Assembly: GCA_033065855.1 (NCBI GenBank)
Contig: JAVXUO010001034.1
Span: forward strand, 1,798,001 to 1,862,000
Length of the DNA stretch: 64,000 bases
Direction of reading: 5' to 3'
From: Escallonia rubra
Lineage: Eukaryota > Streptophyta > Magnoliopsida > Escalloniales > Escalloniaceae
The notes beneath the pieces were generated by a model. It had not been told where the DNA came from and ran no database searches. It worked only from the letters and a program-made list of their open reading frames with translations. The translations under genes were made by a program, and so were the position numbers. Shown here one piece after another: positions 10,838 to 21,258 of this stretch (positions within the stretch are counted from its first letter, which is position 1; every line of letters starts with the position of its first letter).

Positions 10838-11064
10838 AAGATGAAGATGAAGATGAAGATGAAGACTTGGTATGGAAAACAGAGAGAGACTGAGAGTGAG
10901 TGAAAAAGGGTTTCTGCGAAAGGTGTTAGCGAGGAAGGAATTGGTATCTATCTTAGAGAGAGAGAGAGAATGGATCCGTGAATGAGAAAGAGAGAGAGAG
11001 AGAAAGAATCCAATGTGAGAAAAAAGAGTAATCCAATGTGAAGAGAGAGAGAGAGGTTGCCGAA
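10838..11064. repeat. GA/GAT simple repeats
   Basis: (GATGAA)n at about 10840-10864 is followed by several (GA)n tracts to 11056. These make serine/leucine-rich shadow frames on the minus strand. They could form a purine-rich 5' leader or promoter of the PMD gene. Confidence 0.6.
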
Positions 11065-11087
11065 AGAAAAAAAAGGACATCATCCCA

Positions 11088-11300
11088 AATCGCCACAAAG
11101 AGTAGCAGTTAGGGGCCCACACCGCTACTCTTTATCGTGATTTGGTGGGAAAAAAGTGGGCCATTGACCCCTTATATTTGTAGCGGTAGGGGCATTTATT
11201 GGTGGGCCCCTAACCGCTACAAAAAGTAGCGGTTGGGGTCTTTTTTGCCTGGAACGGGTATTTTTGGGATCTTTGTAACCGCTTTAAAGAGTAGCGGTTA
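11088..11300. repeat. Cluster of AACCGCTAC...GTAGCGGTT near-palindromes
   Basis: About four copies, some degenerate, of the short inverted motif found in the loop region of the 7353-8210 hairpin; the clearest are 11212-11234 and 11277-11299. The shared motif links the two regions and suggests one element, or related elements, spanning roughly 7.35-11.3 kb. Confidence 0.7.
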
Positions 11301-13039
11301 TTACTTTTGAAAAAAAAAATAATAGATTTGGTCCATCCACGAGTACACGTGGACGGCCAAATTTATGTTGGAGAAATATTTCTCTACCGGTAGATGTGGA
11401 TCGGCTCCCATATATATATATATATATACCGGCTCTCCACCGGTATATGTATATATGACTTATAACAAAATAAAAGGAGGGAGATTAATTTGTTAAACCG
11501 TAAGAACATATTGGACTTGTGTAAAATATAGAAAAGTTTAATATTTGAATGAGATATAAAATTAAAATATAAGAGAGAGAGAGAGAGAGAGAGAACTTTG
11601 TTTTTAAGTCAGACATGTTGACGTGGAAAAAAGAAATGATTGAATGTCAAATGACATAAAATGAGGCATGCCAAGTAAGAAAGATAATGTTACATTCTTT
11701 TAACTTCAACTTTCATCTGTATGACACACACACACATATATATATATATGAACGCCGAAATTGAAAGAATGTTATCCAGCCATAGCTTACTTAAACACTC
11801 TCTTAACTCGCCAAGTAAGCTTTCCTATTTTGACTTTTTAAATAGTATTAAACTTTGTATCAAGAATTTGGATTCATTTTTTTCCTCTCTCCCTCTCTTT
11901 AATTTAATTTGATTTTAATTTCTTTTTACCATTTAGATAGATTTTACATTTCTCTATTTTCTATGTCAACATGTCTCACCTCAAAATTTTATTTTTATCT
12001 TTGCAATTCCATCAATCTCTAAGATTTTGAGCCAAAACTAATTCTCTATATATTCCATGTATTCTTAAATCTTTCATATTGTTTAGAAAAGCCCAATATT
12101 CCCCGTCAGCTTTTCTCTCTTATTAACATAGTCTCTCTCCATTTATTTCATTACAAGTTTATATATATAGTTTACTCTCCCATTTTATTTTCAATCATTT
12201 GTTATATATCTGTACTCTTTTCTTGTTAGTCTTGAGTAACACAAAACTCAACACACGGGTTATTATTGTTAATATATAGTATCACTCTTAAGCTATTAGT
12301 TAGGAGAAACTGTTTCTATCATTTCATCTATTACTTTCTATCTTCATTTGTTGCTCAAAACTAACAATTATTACTAAAAGTTCATTTTTAATGACAAAAA
12401 TTGATAGGAAAACTCATATAAAAAAATGAAAATAATTTTTTAATTGTTATTAGGCAAACAAGTACGAGATCTCTCAATCAAGACTTTGACAGCTGTTGCG
12501 CGTGTGTAACGCACATAATCAAAACCAGTTTATTAGTAGAAATGTAGAAGCACCTCTAATAGTTAAGATAACAATATCATCTTTTCTTAGAAAATTATTG
12601 AAATATTAGAGTCAAAAGGTCAAGTATTTGGGGCGGGTCAAATTGTTGGGTCAAAAATCAGGTCGGGCAAGAAATTAAGTTAGGTCTCATTAAGTCAACG
12701 TTGAGATAATATGTTAAACCAACTTATGTAATAATCGACCCAGTTAACCAACAAATAAATGGATCTGAATGGGTCAACAACCCAATTTACCCGTACCTAT
12801 TTGACCCACACCCGAATCCAATTCTCCCACCCACTTTACCAGGCCTACAATTAATTGATTAAATTGAGAGTTATATGCAATGGAAGGTCTTTTAGGAAGT
12901 ATACCACTACTCTCATTGGCTGACTCCGTTGACTGAAGCAGAACTACTCAGTAGGATGGATGTCAACCGTACAACTCATTCGTTAGAGTTTAAACTAGCG
13001 AGTACTTGGGCCCGTGTACATATACTCGTTTGTTTTGTT
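11301..13039. other. AT-rich gene-free stretch with microsatellites
   Basis: Contains (TA)n near 11412-11428 and 11736-11748, and (GA)n near 11573-11593. A stretch at 12610-12850 is repetitive in TGGGTCAA/TTGACCC words and may be a fragment of a dispersed transposon. No credible gene. Confidence 0.45.
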
Positions 13040-13360
13040 CGACTAAGGGTGTCATTTTATTTGTAAGAGTCAATTGCTTTTTCCAAGGTTCAATGTGAGT
13101 TATAATGTTCGTGTTGTACATGAACTTAAATCATTTTCTTTAACGTCAATCTTGGAATAAGGTTAAACAAGTTACAAAACATTGTTATGAGTGAGGCATA
13201 CGACTAAAGGTGTCATGTTATTTGTAAGAGTCAATTGCTTTTGCCGCGGTTCGTCATAACGTGAGTTATAATGTACTTGTCGTGTATCTTTAACTTTAAT
13301 CTTGGAATAAGCTTAAACAAGTTACATTAAAAATGGTTGTGAGTGAGACATATGACAAAG
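13040..13360. repeat. Tandem duplication, two ~160-bp units
   Basis: 13040-13200 and 13201-13360 are diverged direct copies. Both start CGACTAAGGGTGTCAT or CGACTAAAGGTGTCAT and share TTTGTAAGAGTCAATTGCTT and TTAATCTTGGAATAAG-like words. Confidence 0.75.
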
Positions 13361-14004
13361 TGCAGTGAGTTTTTGTTCAAAACATAATGTTAAAGCTTGG
13401 GTTCGATTCGCACTGATCTCGGCAACCATGTCTTGTATTGCATGACTTTCAGTGCCATATTGAAATGGGGATCAACTAGGTTACCTTTTTGCCTAAAAGG
13501 GGACTCCAACAAGGAGACTCCTTATCAGCTCATTTTTTTACTTTTACATAATATATGTGGAGGAGGACTCTCACCACTACATGTAGCTGCGGAATCGAGT
13601 AGAAGGAAGTGGGGAAAGACTATCCAAGAGTTTCCCACTACTTTTGTGCCAATTTAGCCTCCACTTTTTCATCGCAATGCTAGAGGAAGGGACGGCTAGG
13701 TTAGTTCCCAGATAATTAAATTAGATGATATCTGCGTAATTCATGGTAACGAACGAGAGCAAAAGTAGTTATCAGATTCTTAAAGATTGTCTTCAAGCCA
13801 AACGAGTGTGGGCGTTAGGCTCTGTCATGACCTATGAAGCATCAAACTAAGATCTTTGACCGTTCGGTTTATCAATGGTGGTTGGACATGGATGCAAGAA
13901 TGGATCCCGTGAATTTCAACTTCGATTGTGGAATTACCTCTGGAAGAACTATATTGATAAATTGTTCAACACGTATGATAAGTCAGGTTTGGAAATAAAT
14001 TCAC
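13361..14004. other. Gene-free stretch
   Basis: Short open frames (for example 13397-13657) show no recognisable domain. I see no other feature. Confidence 0.35.
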
Positions 14005-14879
14005 TAACAAAAGTATTTACGTATCTAACTTTCTTGACCAACTCATGTGCTACACGTACAATTATCTTTCCCAACTAAACCAAATTCACAGTTTTGCACC
14101 ATGAGTGAGTGTTACTTAACATCATTGATTAATTATCGTTCCAGCAGGGGAATCATTCCTCTAGCTCATGCATGTTTAGTGCTAGCTTCCACCATCAATT
14201 GGTATGAATCAACATCAGTTTGCACGTTCCGAAAGCCTAACACGTATGCGAACTTTGCTGCTTCAAACGCTTAACATAACCTCGTACTTGAACTTGCTGC
14301 TGCTTCCGGAGCTGCTTCCTTGAAACGGAAAACTTTGGCTCCTACCCGGGTTGTAGGAATCTTCTTCCAGCCCCGTATATAGTGACAATTAATAGTCGCT
14401 AAATGTTTCTGGTGACTTTTCTTCTAATACTTTCAGCGACAATTACTAGCAGCACTTTTTTAGCATCATTAAATAAACGCTACAAAAAATATTTTGAGAC
14501 GATTGATTGTCGCTATATAGGGGGTATGAGGTAGATTTCTCTAACCGGAGTAGTAGCCAATTTTTTCCCGTTTCAAAGAAGCAGCAGCAAGTTCAAGTAC
14601 GAGGTTATGTTAAGCGTTTGAAGCAGCAAAGTTCGCATACGTGTTAGGCTTTCGGAACGTGCAAACTGATGTTGATTCATACCAATTGATGGTGGAAGCT
14701 AGCACTAAACATGCATGAGCTAGAGGAATGATTCCCCTGCTGGAACGATAATTAATCAATGATGTTAAGTAACACTCACTCATGGTGCAAAACTGTGAAT
14801 TTGGTTTAGTTGGGAAAGATAATTGTACGTGTAGCACATGAGTTGGTCAAGAAAGTTAGATACGTAAATACTTTTGTTA
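14005..14879. repeat. 302-bp perfect inverted duplication around a MITE
   Basis: 14005-14306 and 14578-14879 are reverse complements with no mismatch found by eye. The intervening 271 bp is a MITE that is itself an imperfect palindrome, so the locus is one hairpin of about 430-bp arms. The outer arms are identical while the MITE halves are clearly diverged, implying that the flank was copied in inverse orientation recently. Confidence 0.9.
14325..14572. mobile_element. MITE with CGACAATTAAT/TATAGCGAC palindrome, copy 1
   Basis: Terminal inverted repeats approximate TTTTGGCTACTACCCGGGTT; the subterminal words are TATATAGTGACAATTAATAG and its complement GATTGTCGCTATATAGGGG. It shares both ends with the copy at 16312-16553. 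Superfamily not determined, because target duplications are hidden by the surrounding inverted duplication. Confidence 0.7.
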
Positions 14880-14884
14880 AATGG

Positions 14885-15286
14885 TGATATATCTCAAATA
14901 TACTCCCAATAATTGGGGAATACCGGCACTCTCAGTCATACTAGGACATTGGGGATTATCTTATCAAGACTCTATCATCAGAGATAGACACGTGATTCTC
15001 TAGAATCCTAATACAATCCTAATTGGATTTGTTCACATTCAAGTCCTACTAGGGCTCTTCTTCCTACCATTATATAAAGGGGTCTACCCCCCAGGTAAAA
15101 AGGACGACACAACTACACACATTCATGCTTTTTCAGAGTCATTATCATGTAGCTGCACTCTGACTTAAGCATCGGAGAGTTCTCCGCCGGGAACCCCACC
15201 CGGCGGTCACTCGTTTTCTGTCTTGCAGGTCATCGGTTCAGGCTCGGGTTCCGCAACGTACGCGGGACATATTTTAAGCAGCAACA
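14885..15286. mobile_element. Solo LTR (402 bp) with 5-bp target duplication
   Basis: The sequence starts TGATATATCTC and ends GCAGCAACA (TG...CA) and is flanked by AATGG at 14880-14884 and 15287-15291. Inside are a TATATAAAGG promoter-like box (about 15072-15081) and a GC-rich stretch with GGAACCCCACCCGGCGG, typical of LTR U3/R regions. No second LTR or internal domain is present, so it looks like a product of LTR-LTR recombination. Confidence 0.82.
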
Positions 15287-16311
15287 AATGGTAAACAGAT
15301 AACATCAAAAAACTTTATTATACATGATATTTAGCTTAAAGAAACTCTGTCAAATGGTAAACAGATAACATTAAAAAAAAACTTTGTTAAATGGTCAAGA
15401 AAGAGGAACACTAGTTTGTACTGCCATCCATTCTCAGGATGTAAGATAGAACCGTCTAGTTTAGAGAAACTAGTGTGACATCGTCATTTGTTTCCTAGTT
15501 AATTCTTAATTTTCTGATCATTAATTTTTGACCAAATTGGTAGTGCTAAGTATTAAATTCAACTTAAGAATGGTCAAATGATACTGCTAAATCTTTATTA
15601 TACATGACAATTAGCTTCTTGTATAGGGTTTAGCCACGTTGAGATTTTCATAACCGCAATGTTAAGGAACAATTTTGTATACAACTACTAATGACAAATG
15701 TACGTATGGCATCTTGTCGATTTATGTTATCTGCTTAAATCATAGCGACGATCTAAACCTTAAGAGGTCGTTCGAAATTAACTCTAAAAAAGTATTAGAT
15801 TTTAGCTTAATTAATTAAGTTCAGTTTCAAAAATTAAATTTGATCTGCTTCAAAAGGAATCAATTTTTGTTATTTGACAAAATTAGTTGTATAAGCACAA
15901 CTTAAACTTAAAGAGTGTATTTTCATGAGAAGTGCTAAATTCAGTATGACAAAACGGCCAATGAGGACTTCAGAAGCTCTGCCACAGTACTCACGAATAA
16001 TTCATTATAGGGGCATGGGATGCCTTTCTGTAAACATAGGGGGATAGCATGGTAAAGTTTAGTGCCAAACTGAATTACAAAACAGAATAATCAATCCATA
16101 ATTTCTCACTTTCTAGGATCGACTCTTTTGATTTAATTTTTTTAAAAAACTTTTTGAGACCTATCAAATCTGTTAATCAATTTTACGAAAACCTTGGTAC
16201 CTAATTTAATCTGAATTAAATTATCTTCGACCCCTCCAAAATCAATCCCTAACAGGTTCACGGCCTAATACATCTAAGTGTGCACTTTTCATCACTCCAT
16301 AAGCACAAGAA
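15287..16311. other. AT-rich gene-free stretch
   Basis: Contains a short direct repeat of AATGGTAAACAGATAACAT (about 15288 and 15355). Nothing else is supported. Confidence 0.4.
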
Positions 16312-16553
16312 AATGTTTTGGCTACTAGCAGGGTTGAACCAGAATCTTCCTCATATCCCTAATATAGCGACGATTAATGGTCGTTAAATGATTCTAGTGG
16401 CTTTTATTTGGTGACGCTAAAAAAACATTGCTAAGAATTGTCATTGAAAGTGGTAGCAGAAAAGTCACTAAAAATATTTAGTAACTATTAATTGTCACTA
16501 TATACGGGGTTAGAGGAAGATTCTTACAACCTGGGTAACAGTCAAAATTTGTT
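16312..16553. mobile_element. MITE, copy 2 of the 14325 family
   Basis: The ends TTTTGGCTACTAGCAGGGTT and its diverged complement (AACCTGGGTAACAGTCAAAA) enclose GAATCTTCCTC inverted repeats and TATAGCGACGATTAATGG / TATTAATTGTCACTATATA. It gives an independent view of the MITE ends without the duplicated flanks. Confidence 0.7.
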
Positions 16554-16574
16554 CTAAGCGTACAATACTTTTAA

Positions 16575-17867
16575 GGGCTAATTACACCTATGTCCCTGAG
16601 GTTTGGGGGTAATTACACTCAAGGACACAAAGTTTCAAAATGTAACACTTATGTCCCAAAAAGGTTTCAAATGTATCACCCGTGTCCATCCGTTAGGGTT
16701 CCATCCAAAAAATATACTGTTCATCATTTTGTATTTTAAAAATGACAATACTGCCCTTGTACAATATATCTTGAATAATTTTTATAAATTTTAAATTAGG
16801 ATAACAAATCTTAATTCTTTAAAATTAGGGTTTGAAATTAGGATAACAAATCTGTTTATTATTATATATGATTTATTTATCAGTTTTAGTTTTAGGATAT
16901 TCTTGAAATCCTAATTTGCAAATTAGGATATTCTTGAAACCCTAATTTGCAAATTAGGATTTTCTTGAAACCCTAATTTGCAAATTAGGATTTTCTTGAA
17001 ACCCTAATTTACAAATTAGGATTTTTTTGAAACCCTAATTTGCAAATTAGGGTTTCAAAAAAGCCCTAATTTGCAAATTAGGGTTTTATGTTCTATGTTC
17101 TTTCTCCCTACCACCCCGTCGCCGCCACCCACCCCCCGTCCACCCCCGTCGCCTCCCCCCCCCTCCCTTTAACCTGTGGCTGCCCCCATCTTTCCCCTAA
17201 TCCGCCGTCGCCCCTACCGTCCCCACCAACCTGCCGCCGCCCCTACAGTCCCTCCAACCTGCCGTCGCTGCCCCTACCCCCTCGTCCTTACCCCGTCGAT
17301 CACCATCCCCCTGCCCCCATCCTCCCCGCCCCGTCGCCGTCCCCAGTCGCCTCCACCCATCCCCTCGTCAACCCATTTCACACCTCCCCCTACCACCGCA
17401 GCCCCCATCGTGGCCCAACCAATCAGATCCACCCGTCACCGACCAGATCGAGCTAACCCGCGGCTGGCCATACACCTGCAAACACGCACGCCGGAAAAAA
17501 TGGTCTGCCGACAGTGGGTTATGGTTGGACCAGCTTTGATTTGTGTATAGTGGTGGTGTAGGTGGGTTGATCGGCGGTGGGGAGAGAGAGGGGGCTGCCT
17601 GCCGGCGTGGGGAGAGGGGAGGGGGCTCTCGGCGTGGGGCTGCCGGCGTGGGAAAGAGAAGTGTAGGGAGAGAATTTAAGGGAGAATTTAAGATAATGGC
17701 AATTGAAATAAATAGATTTGTAACTTGAGGGCAATAAAGTCATTTTGTTAAAACTGTTAGGATTTTTAGGGTTCCGTTTGGTCAATGGACACAAGTGTAA
17801 TTTGTCCAAACTATTGTCCTTGTCTGTAATTATACCCTAACCTCAGGGATATAAGTGTAATTTGCCC
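16575..17867. mobile_element. Mutator-like element with 9-bp target duplication
   Basis: Imperfect terminal inverted repeats of about 170 bp begin GGGCTAATTACACC and end GTGTAATTTGCCC. TACTTTTAA occurs exactly at 16566-16574 and 17868-17876. A 9-bp duplication with long inverted ends is diagnostic of MULEs. The interior holds a 31-bp tandem repeat and a GC-rich block (about 17088-17660) unlike the AT-rich surroundings, which looks like captured host DNA. Proline-rich open frames there are compositional, and I cannot name a donor gene. No transposase. Confidence 0.88.
16893..17086. repeat. 31-bp tandem repeat inside MULE
   Basis: About five to six units of GAAACCCTAATTTGCAAATT plus AGGATATTCTT-like sequence. 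Each unit contains the palindrome CTAATTTGCAAATTAG and a plant telo-box-like AAACCCTAA. Confidence 0.85.
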
Positions 17868-17876
17868 TACTTTTAA

Positions 17877-18477
17877 AAACAAGAGTTTAAAATATAACAA
17901 AATGCATGTATCTCACCTAATGTAATGCATTAGTTAAGAAGATCCATATATCATATTACAATTGTACTGCTCCCTACCCAATACTTTATTCTCACACATT
18001 TCAGGAAATGGAAATCAAAATTAAAAAGAGGATGAAAAGTGTACGTACGTAAGGGTCCCTTTAGTCATCAGAAAATACAAAACCACTCGGCCCCGGCCCT
18101 TCTACGTGCACCATCTCAAACTAAGCATACCGTACTCTATAATTGAATGCACACTGTAACGATAAGGTACGTACCCAACTTGTGCACGATACAAGTAGTA
18201 TATTATTCAGTCGACGTCATGTCTATCTTATTGACCATTTGCCCTTTTCTTGTTAGTCGGCAGACAAATAATTTTGTGTATTTTGCTGCGTAGTATGTCT
18301 TCCACCGGCAAAGATATCTCTTTGTGAGGTGCATAAATACTGAATTAGACAGAATTATAGTAAACTGAAGCAGGTGATGCAATCTTTCATGACAGATTTT
18401 TAGTTGATAATCTTAAGTTTAAAGTTAACCTTCTTGTGATATATATATGTATTACTCCATTATAATGATGAACATAA
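17877..18477. other. AT-rich spacer between two MULEs
   Basis: No coding region or repeat recognised. Confidence 0.4.
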
Positions 18478-18486
18478 TAATAATAA

Positions 18487-19668
18487 GAGTTAATTATGCG
18501 GTTGATCACTGTACTATTAGGCAAATTTCACTTTGACCACTGAACTTTGATTTGTGTCAAAGTGACCATTGGACTATTTAATTTGTTCAATTAAGTCATT
18601 CCGTTAGGTTCAGTTAACAAAATGTCCGTTAAATCATTTAATTTAGGGGCAAATCCGTCAGTCTCTATTCTTATTTTTCTTCCTCTTCTTCTTCCTCCTC
18701 CTCTTCTTCTTCTTCTTCTTCTTCTTCTCCTTCATTCTTCTTTCTCATTTGATGTCTTCAACCTCAACCAAGCATCAACACCACCGAGAACAGCCACCGC
18801 TCCACCACCAACCACCACGCGCAACCGCGACACCAACCCAGCACCACCACCAAGCGCAACCCCGACACCAACCCAACATTACCACCAAGCACAACCACCG
18901 CCATACCCACGTCCACCTTCTGTCCTCCACCATTAAACTCACAACCGCCACCAATACACCACTACCACCAAAAAACTAACCCACTAACACCACAGATCTG
19001 GAACTAACCCATTAACACCAAAAAACGATCCATCGGCTAGTTGCTTCGTCTTCGCCCTCTTCTGCAATCAGGCACCTCCAATTCATCGGTCGTGAATGCC
19101 GACGGCGGCTCGGGCAATACGGGCGACGAGGACTCGTGCTCGACGCACGCCGGCGACGCGTTTGCCATTGCGACGAGGACTCGTGCTCGACGCGCGCCGG
19201 CGACGCGTTTGTCTTCGATTTCGGTATCCTTCCTTCCGACCCGGTTCCATCACAAATTCCGGTATCTGTCACAAATCGAACGCATCTGCGGCAGCTGTTT
19301 CCGGTGGACGGTGGATGTGGTGGTGAGTTGACCCAAGAGCAGAGCTCGAGGCCGAATTGGGTTGATCTGACTTTTGGGGAGGAAGAAGAATAGGAGAAGA
19401 AAAAGAAAAGTAGAAAAAGGTCAAAAATAAGAAAAAAAGATTAAAAAAAAAAAAGAAGTAATATAAAAAAATTGAGTTTTTATGTTTTGACAATTTTGCC
19501 CCCACATGTGCCTCGCACATGGACACTTAACATACTTTTTGTTAACTGAACCAAACGGAATGACTTAATTGAACAAATTAAGAGTGAAGGTGACTTTGAC
19601 ACAAATCAAAGTTCAGCGGTCAAGTTAAATTTGTCTAATAGTACAGTGGTGAACCGCGTAATTAACTC
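18487..19668. mobile_element. Second Mutator-like element, just upstream of the UGT gene
   Basis: Long inverted ends (about 120 bp, GAGTTAATTATGCGGTTGAT... and its complement ending GCGTAATTAACTC) are flanked by TAATAATAA at 18478-18486 and 19669-19677, a 9-bp target duplication, although the repetitive TAA context makes this less stringent than for the other elements. The interior has a long pyrimidine tract (about 18660-18745), a C/A-rich segment encoding Pro/Thr/His-rich frames, and a GC-rich block at 19040-19330 that may be captured host sequence. Its right end is 165 bp from the UGT start codon, so it may contribute to that promoter. Confidence 0.83.
19123..19212. repeat. ~43-bp tandem duplication in MULE cargo
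   Basis: GCGACGAGGACTCGTGCTCG continues into CGCCGGCGACGCGTTTG twice (19123-19164 and 19170-19212), with one base difference and a short spacer. Confidence 0.85.
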
Positions 19669-19833
19669 TAATAATAATAATCAAATAGAATCTTGGAAGC
19701 CATCCAAAACGACAACCTCAGTCTTGTGGCAGTAGTCTGGCGTATATGTTTGCGTTCCTTGTTAATGTTCTTCATCAGTCATCAAAAGTAGCTCAGCACG
19801 CAGTTCTCACTCTCACTCTCCCCTCCACTTACG

Positions 19834-21258
19834 ATGGAAAACACAGAGCAGCTTCAGGTAGCAATACTGGTAAGCCCCGGCATGGGCCATCTCATCCCCA
19901 ACCTCCTGCTCGGCAACCGCCTGGTCACCCACCACAACGTCCGCGCCACCATCCTCCTCGTCACCACTCCAACATCACCACCATCAGAATCCCACCTCCT
20001 GTCTCCCGATCTCAACATCATCGAAATCCCTCCGGTAGACATCTCCGGTCTAGTAAACCCCGAAACCAAAGTTGTCACGCTGCTCGCCATAATGATGCGG
20101 GAGGCCCGGCCTGGCATCCGGTCTGCCATCTCCTCCATGAACCCGCGACCGGAGGTCCTGATCGTTGACCTGTTCGGAACGGAGTCTTTTCAAATCGCCG
20201 ACGAGTTTCACATGCTGAAGTACGTTTACATTACTTGTACGGCGTGGTTTTTTGCTTCAACGGCGTATTGCGGTAACGTGCTGGATAAGGAGGTGGAGGG
20301 TCAGTACGTTGACCAAAAAGAACCGCTGAGGATTCCAGGTTGCAAACCGGTTCGACCGGAAGACTGTGTTGACCCGATGCTGGACCGGAACAACCAGCAG
20401 TATAGAGAGTACGTTCGGATGGGGATCGAGTACACGTTCGCAGATGGTGCTTTGTTGAACACGTGGGAAGATCTGGAGGCTACATCTCTGGAAGCTCTAA
20501 GAAATGATGAAATTTTACGGTCTGTGGCGAGGGTACCGGTTTATCCCATCGGTCCGCTTAAGAGACCAGTTGATCCGGCCGGTTCTCAGACTGAGATAAT
20601 CGAGTGGCTTGACATGCAAGCCCGTGAGTCAGTGTTGTATGTTTCGTTTGGTAGCGGGGGCACATTGTCTGCTGAGCAAATCACTGAGCTGGCTTGGGGT
20701 TTGGAGCTGAGCCAGCAGAGGTTTGTTTGGGTGGTACGCCCGCCCACGGGCCGGGGTGTCGACGGGTCCTTTTTCCAGCCCGGGAAAACCGGTTCAGATG
20801 GCACCCCGGATTACTTGCCGGACGGGTTCTTGAGCCGGACCGGAAGTGTGGGGTACTTGGTCCAGATGTGGGCCCCCCAGGTGGAGATACTGAGCCATCC
20901 TGCAGTGGGCGGATTTTTGTCACACTGCGGGTGGAACTCGACTCTAGAGAGCATGGACAGTGGGGTGCCGATGATTGCGTGGCCGCTCTACGCGGAGCAG
21001 CGGCTGAACGCCACGTTACTCACGGAGGAGCTCGCTGTGGCGGTGCGGCCGGAGGCATTACCGACGAAAAAAGTGGTGAGGAGGGAAGAGATCGAGAAGT
21101 TGGCGAGAAGGCTAATGCAGTACAGAGAAGGGAAGGGAATGAGGGATAGGGTTAGACAACTACAGTGCAGTGGAGAGAGAGCTGTAAGCAAAGGTGGCTC
21201 CTCTTACAACTCAATGTGTCAATTTGTTGAGGACTGCAGGAGGAAACTGAAGTCCTAA
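19834..21258 (+). CDS. UDP-glycosyltransferase, UGT72-like
   Basis: A family-1 glycosyltransferase that moves glucose from UDP-glucose to a small hydroxylated acceptor in the cytosol. The frame is 474 residues, normal for plant UGTs, with no intron. Visible: PGMGH with catalytic His19, VDLFGTE with activating Asp112, and a 44-residue PSPG box at about 346-389 starting WAPQVEILSHPAVGGF, with HCGWNS and ending AEQ; final Gln is typical of UDP-glucose users. IPGCKPVRPEDCVDPMLDRN resembles UGT72 proteins (phenylpropanoid, hydroquinone or anthocyanidin-5-type glucosyltransferases). The acceptor cannot be read from sequence. The first ATG follows a TATATG-like box about 85 bp upstream (19743). A MULE ends 165 bp upstream. 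Confidence 0.93.
   Translation: MENTEQLQVAILVSPGMGHLIPNLLLGNRLVTHHNVRATILLVTTPTSPPSESHLLSPDLNIIEIPPVDISGLVNPETKVVTLLAIMMREARPGIRSAISSMNPRPEVLIVDLFGTESFQIADEFHMLKYVYITCTAWFFASTAYCGNVLDKEVEGQYVDQKEPLRIPGCKPVRPEDCVDPMLDRNNQQYREYVRMGIEYTFADGALLNTWEDLEATSLEALRNDEILRSVARVPVYPIGPLKRPVDPAGSQTEIIEWLDMQARESVLYVSFGSGGTLSAEQITELAWGLELSQQRFVWVVRPPTGRGVDGSFFQPGKTGSDGTPDYLPDGFLSRTGSVGYLVQMWAPQVEILSHPAVGGFLSHCGWNSTLESMDSGVPMIAWPLYAEQRLNATLLTEELAVAVRPEALPTKKVVRREEIEKLARRLMQYREGKGMRDRVRQLQCSGERAVSKGGSSYNSMCQFVEDCRRKLKS

Noticed and set aside
13385-13420. GGGTTCGATTC, resembling a tRNA T-arm
   Set aside because: No acceptor, D or anticodon stem could be paired at the right distances.
14047-14837. Two identical 75-codon frames on opposite strands
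   Set aside because: Identity is due to the inverted duplication; the peptide has no recognisable family, so they are not called as genes.
17088-17550. Proline/serine-rich overlapping open frames of about 120 codons
   Set aside because: They lie in a C-rich block inside a MULE in two frames at once; composition explains them. Kept only as possible captured cargo.
18622-19393. Pro/Thr/Leu-rich frames upstream of UGT
   Set aside because: Encoded by a pyrimidine tract and C/A-rich DNA of the second MULE; several overlapping frames, no family.
20586-21191. Open frames on both strands inside the UGT gene
   Set aside because: Shadows of the GC-rich UGT coding sequence.
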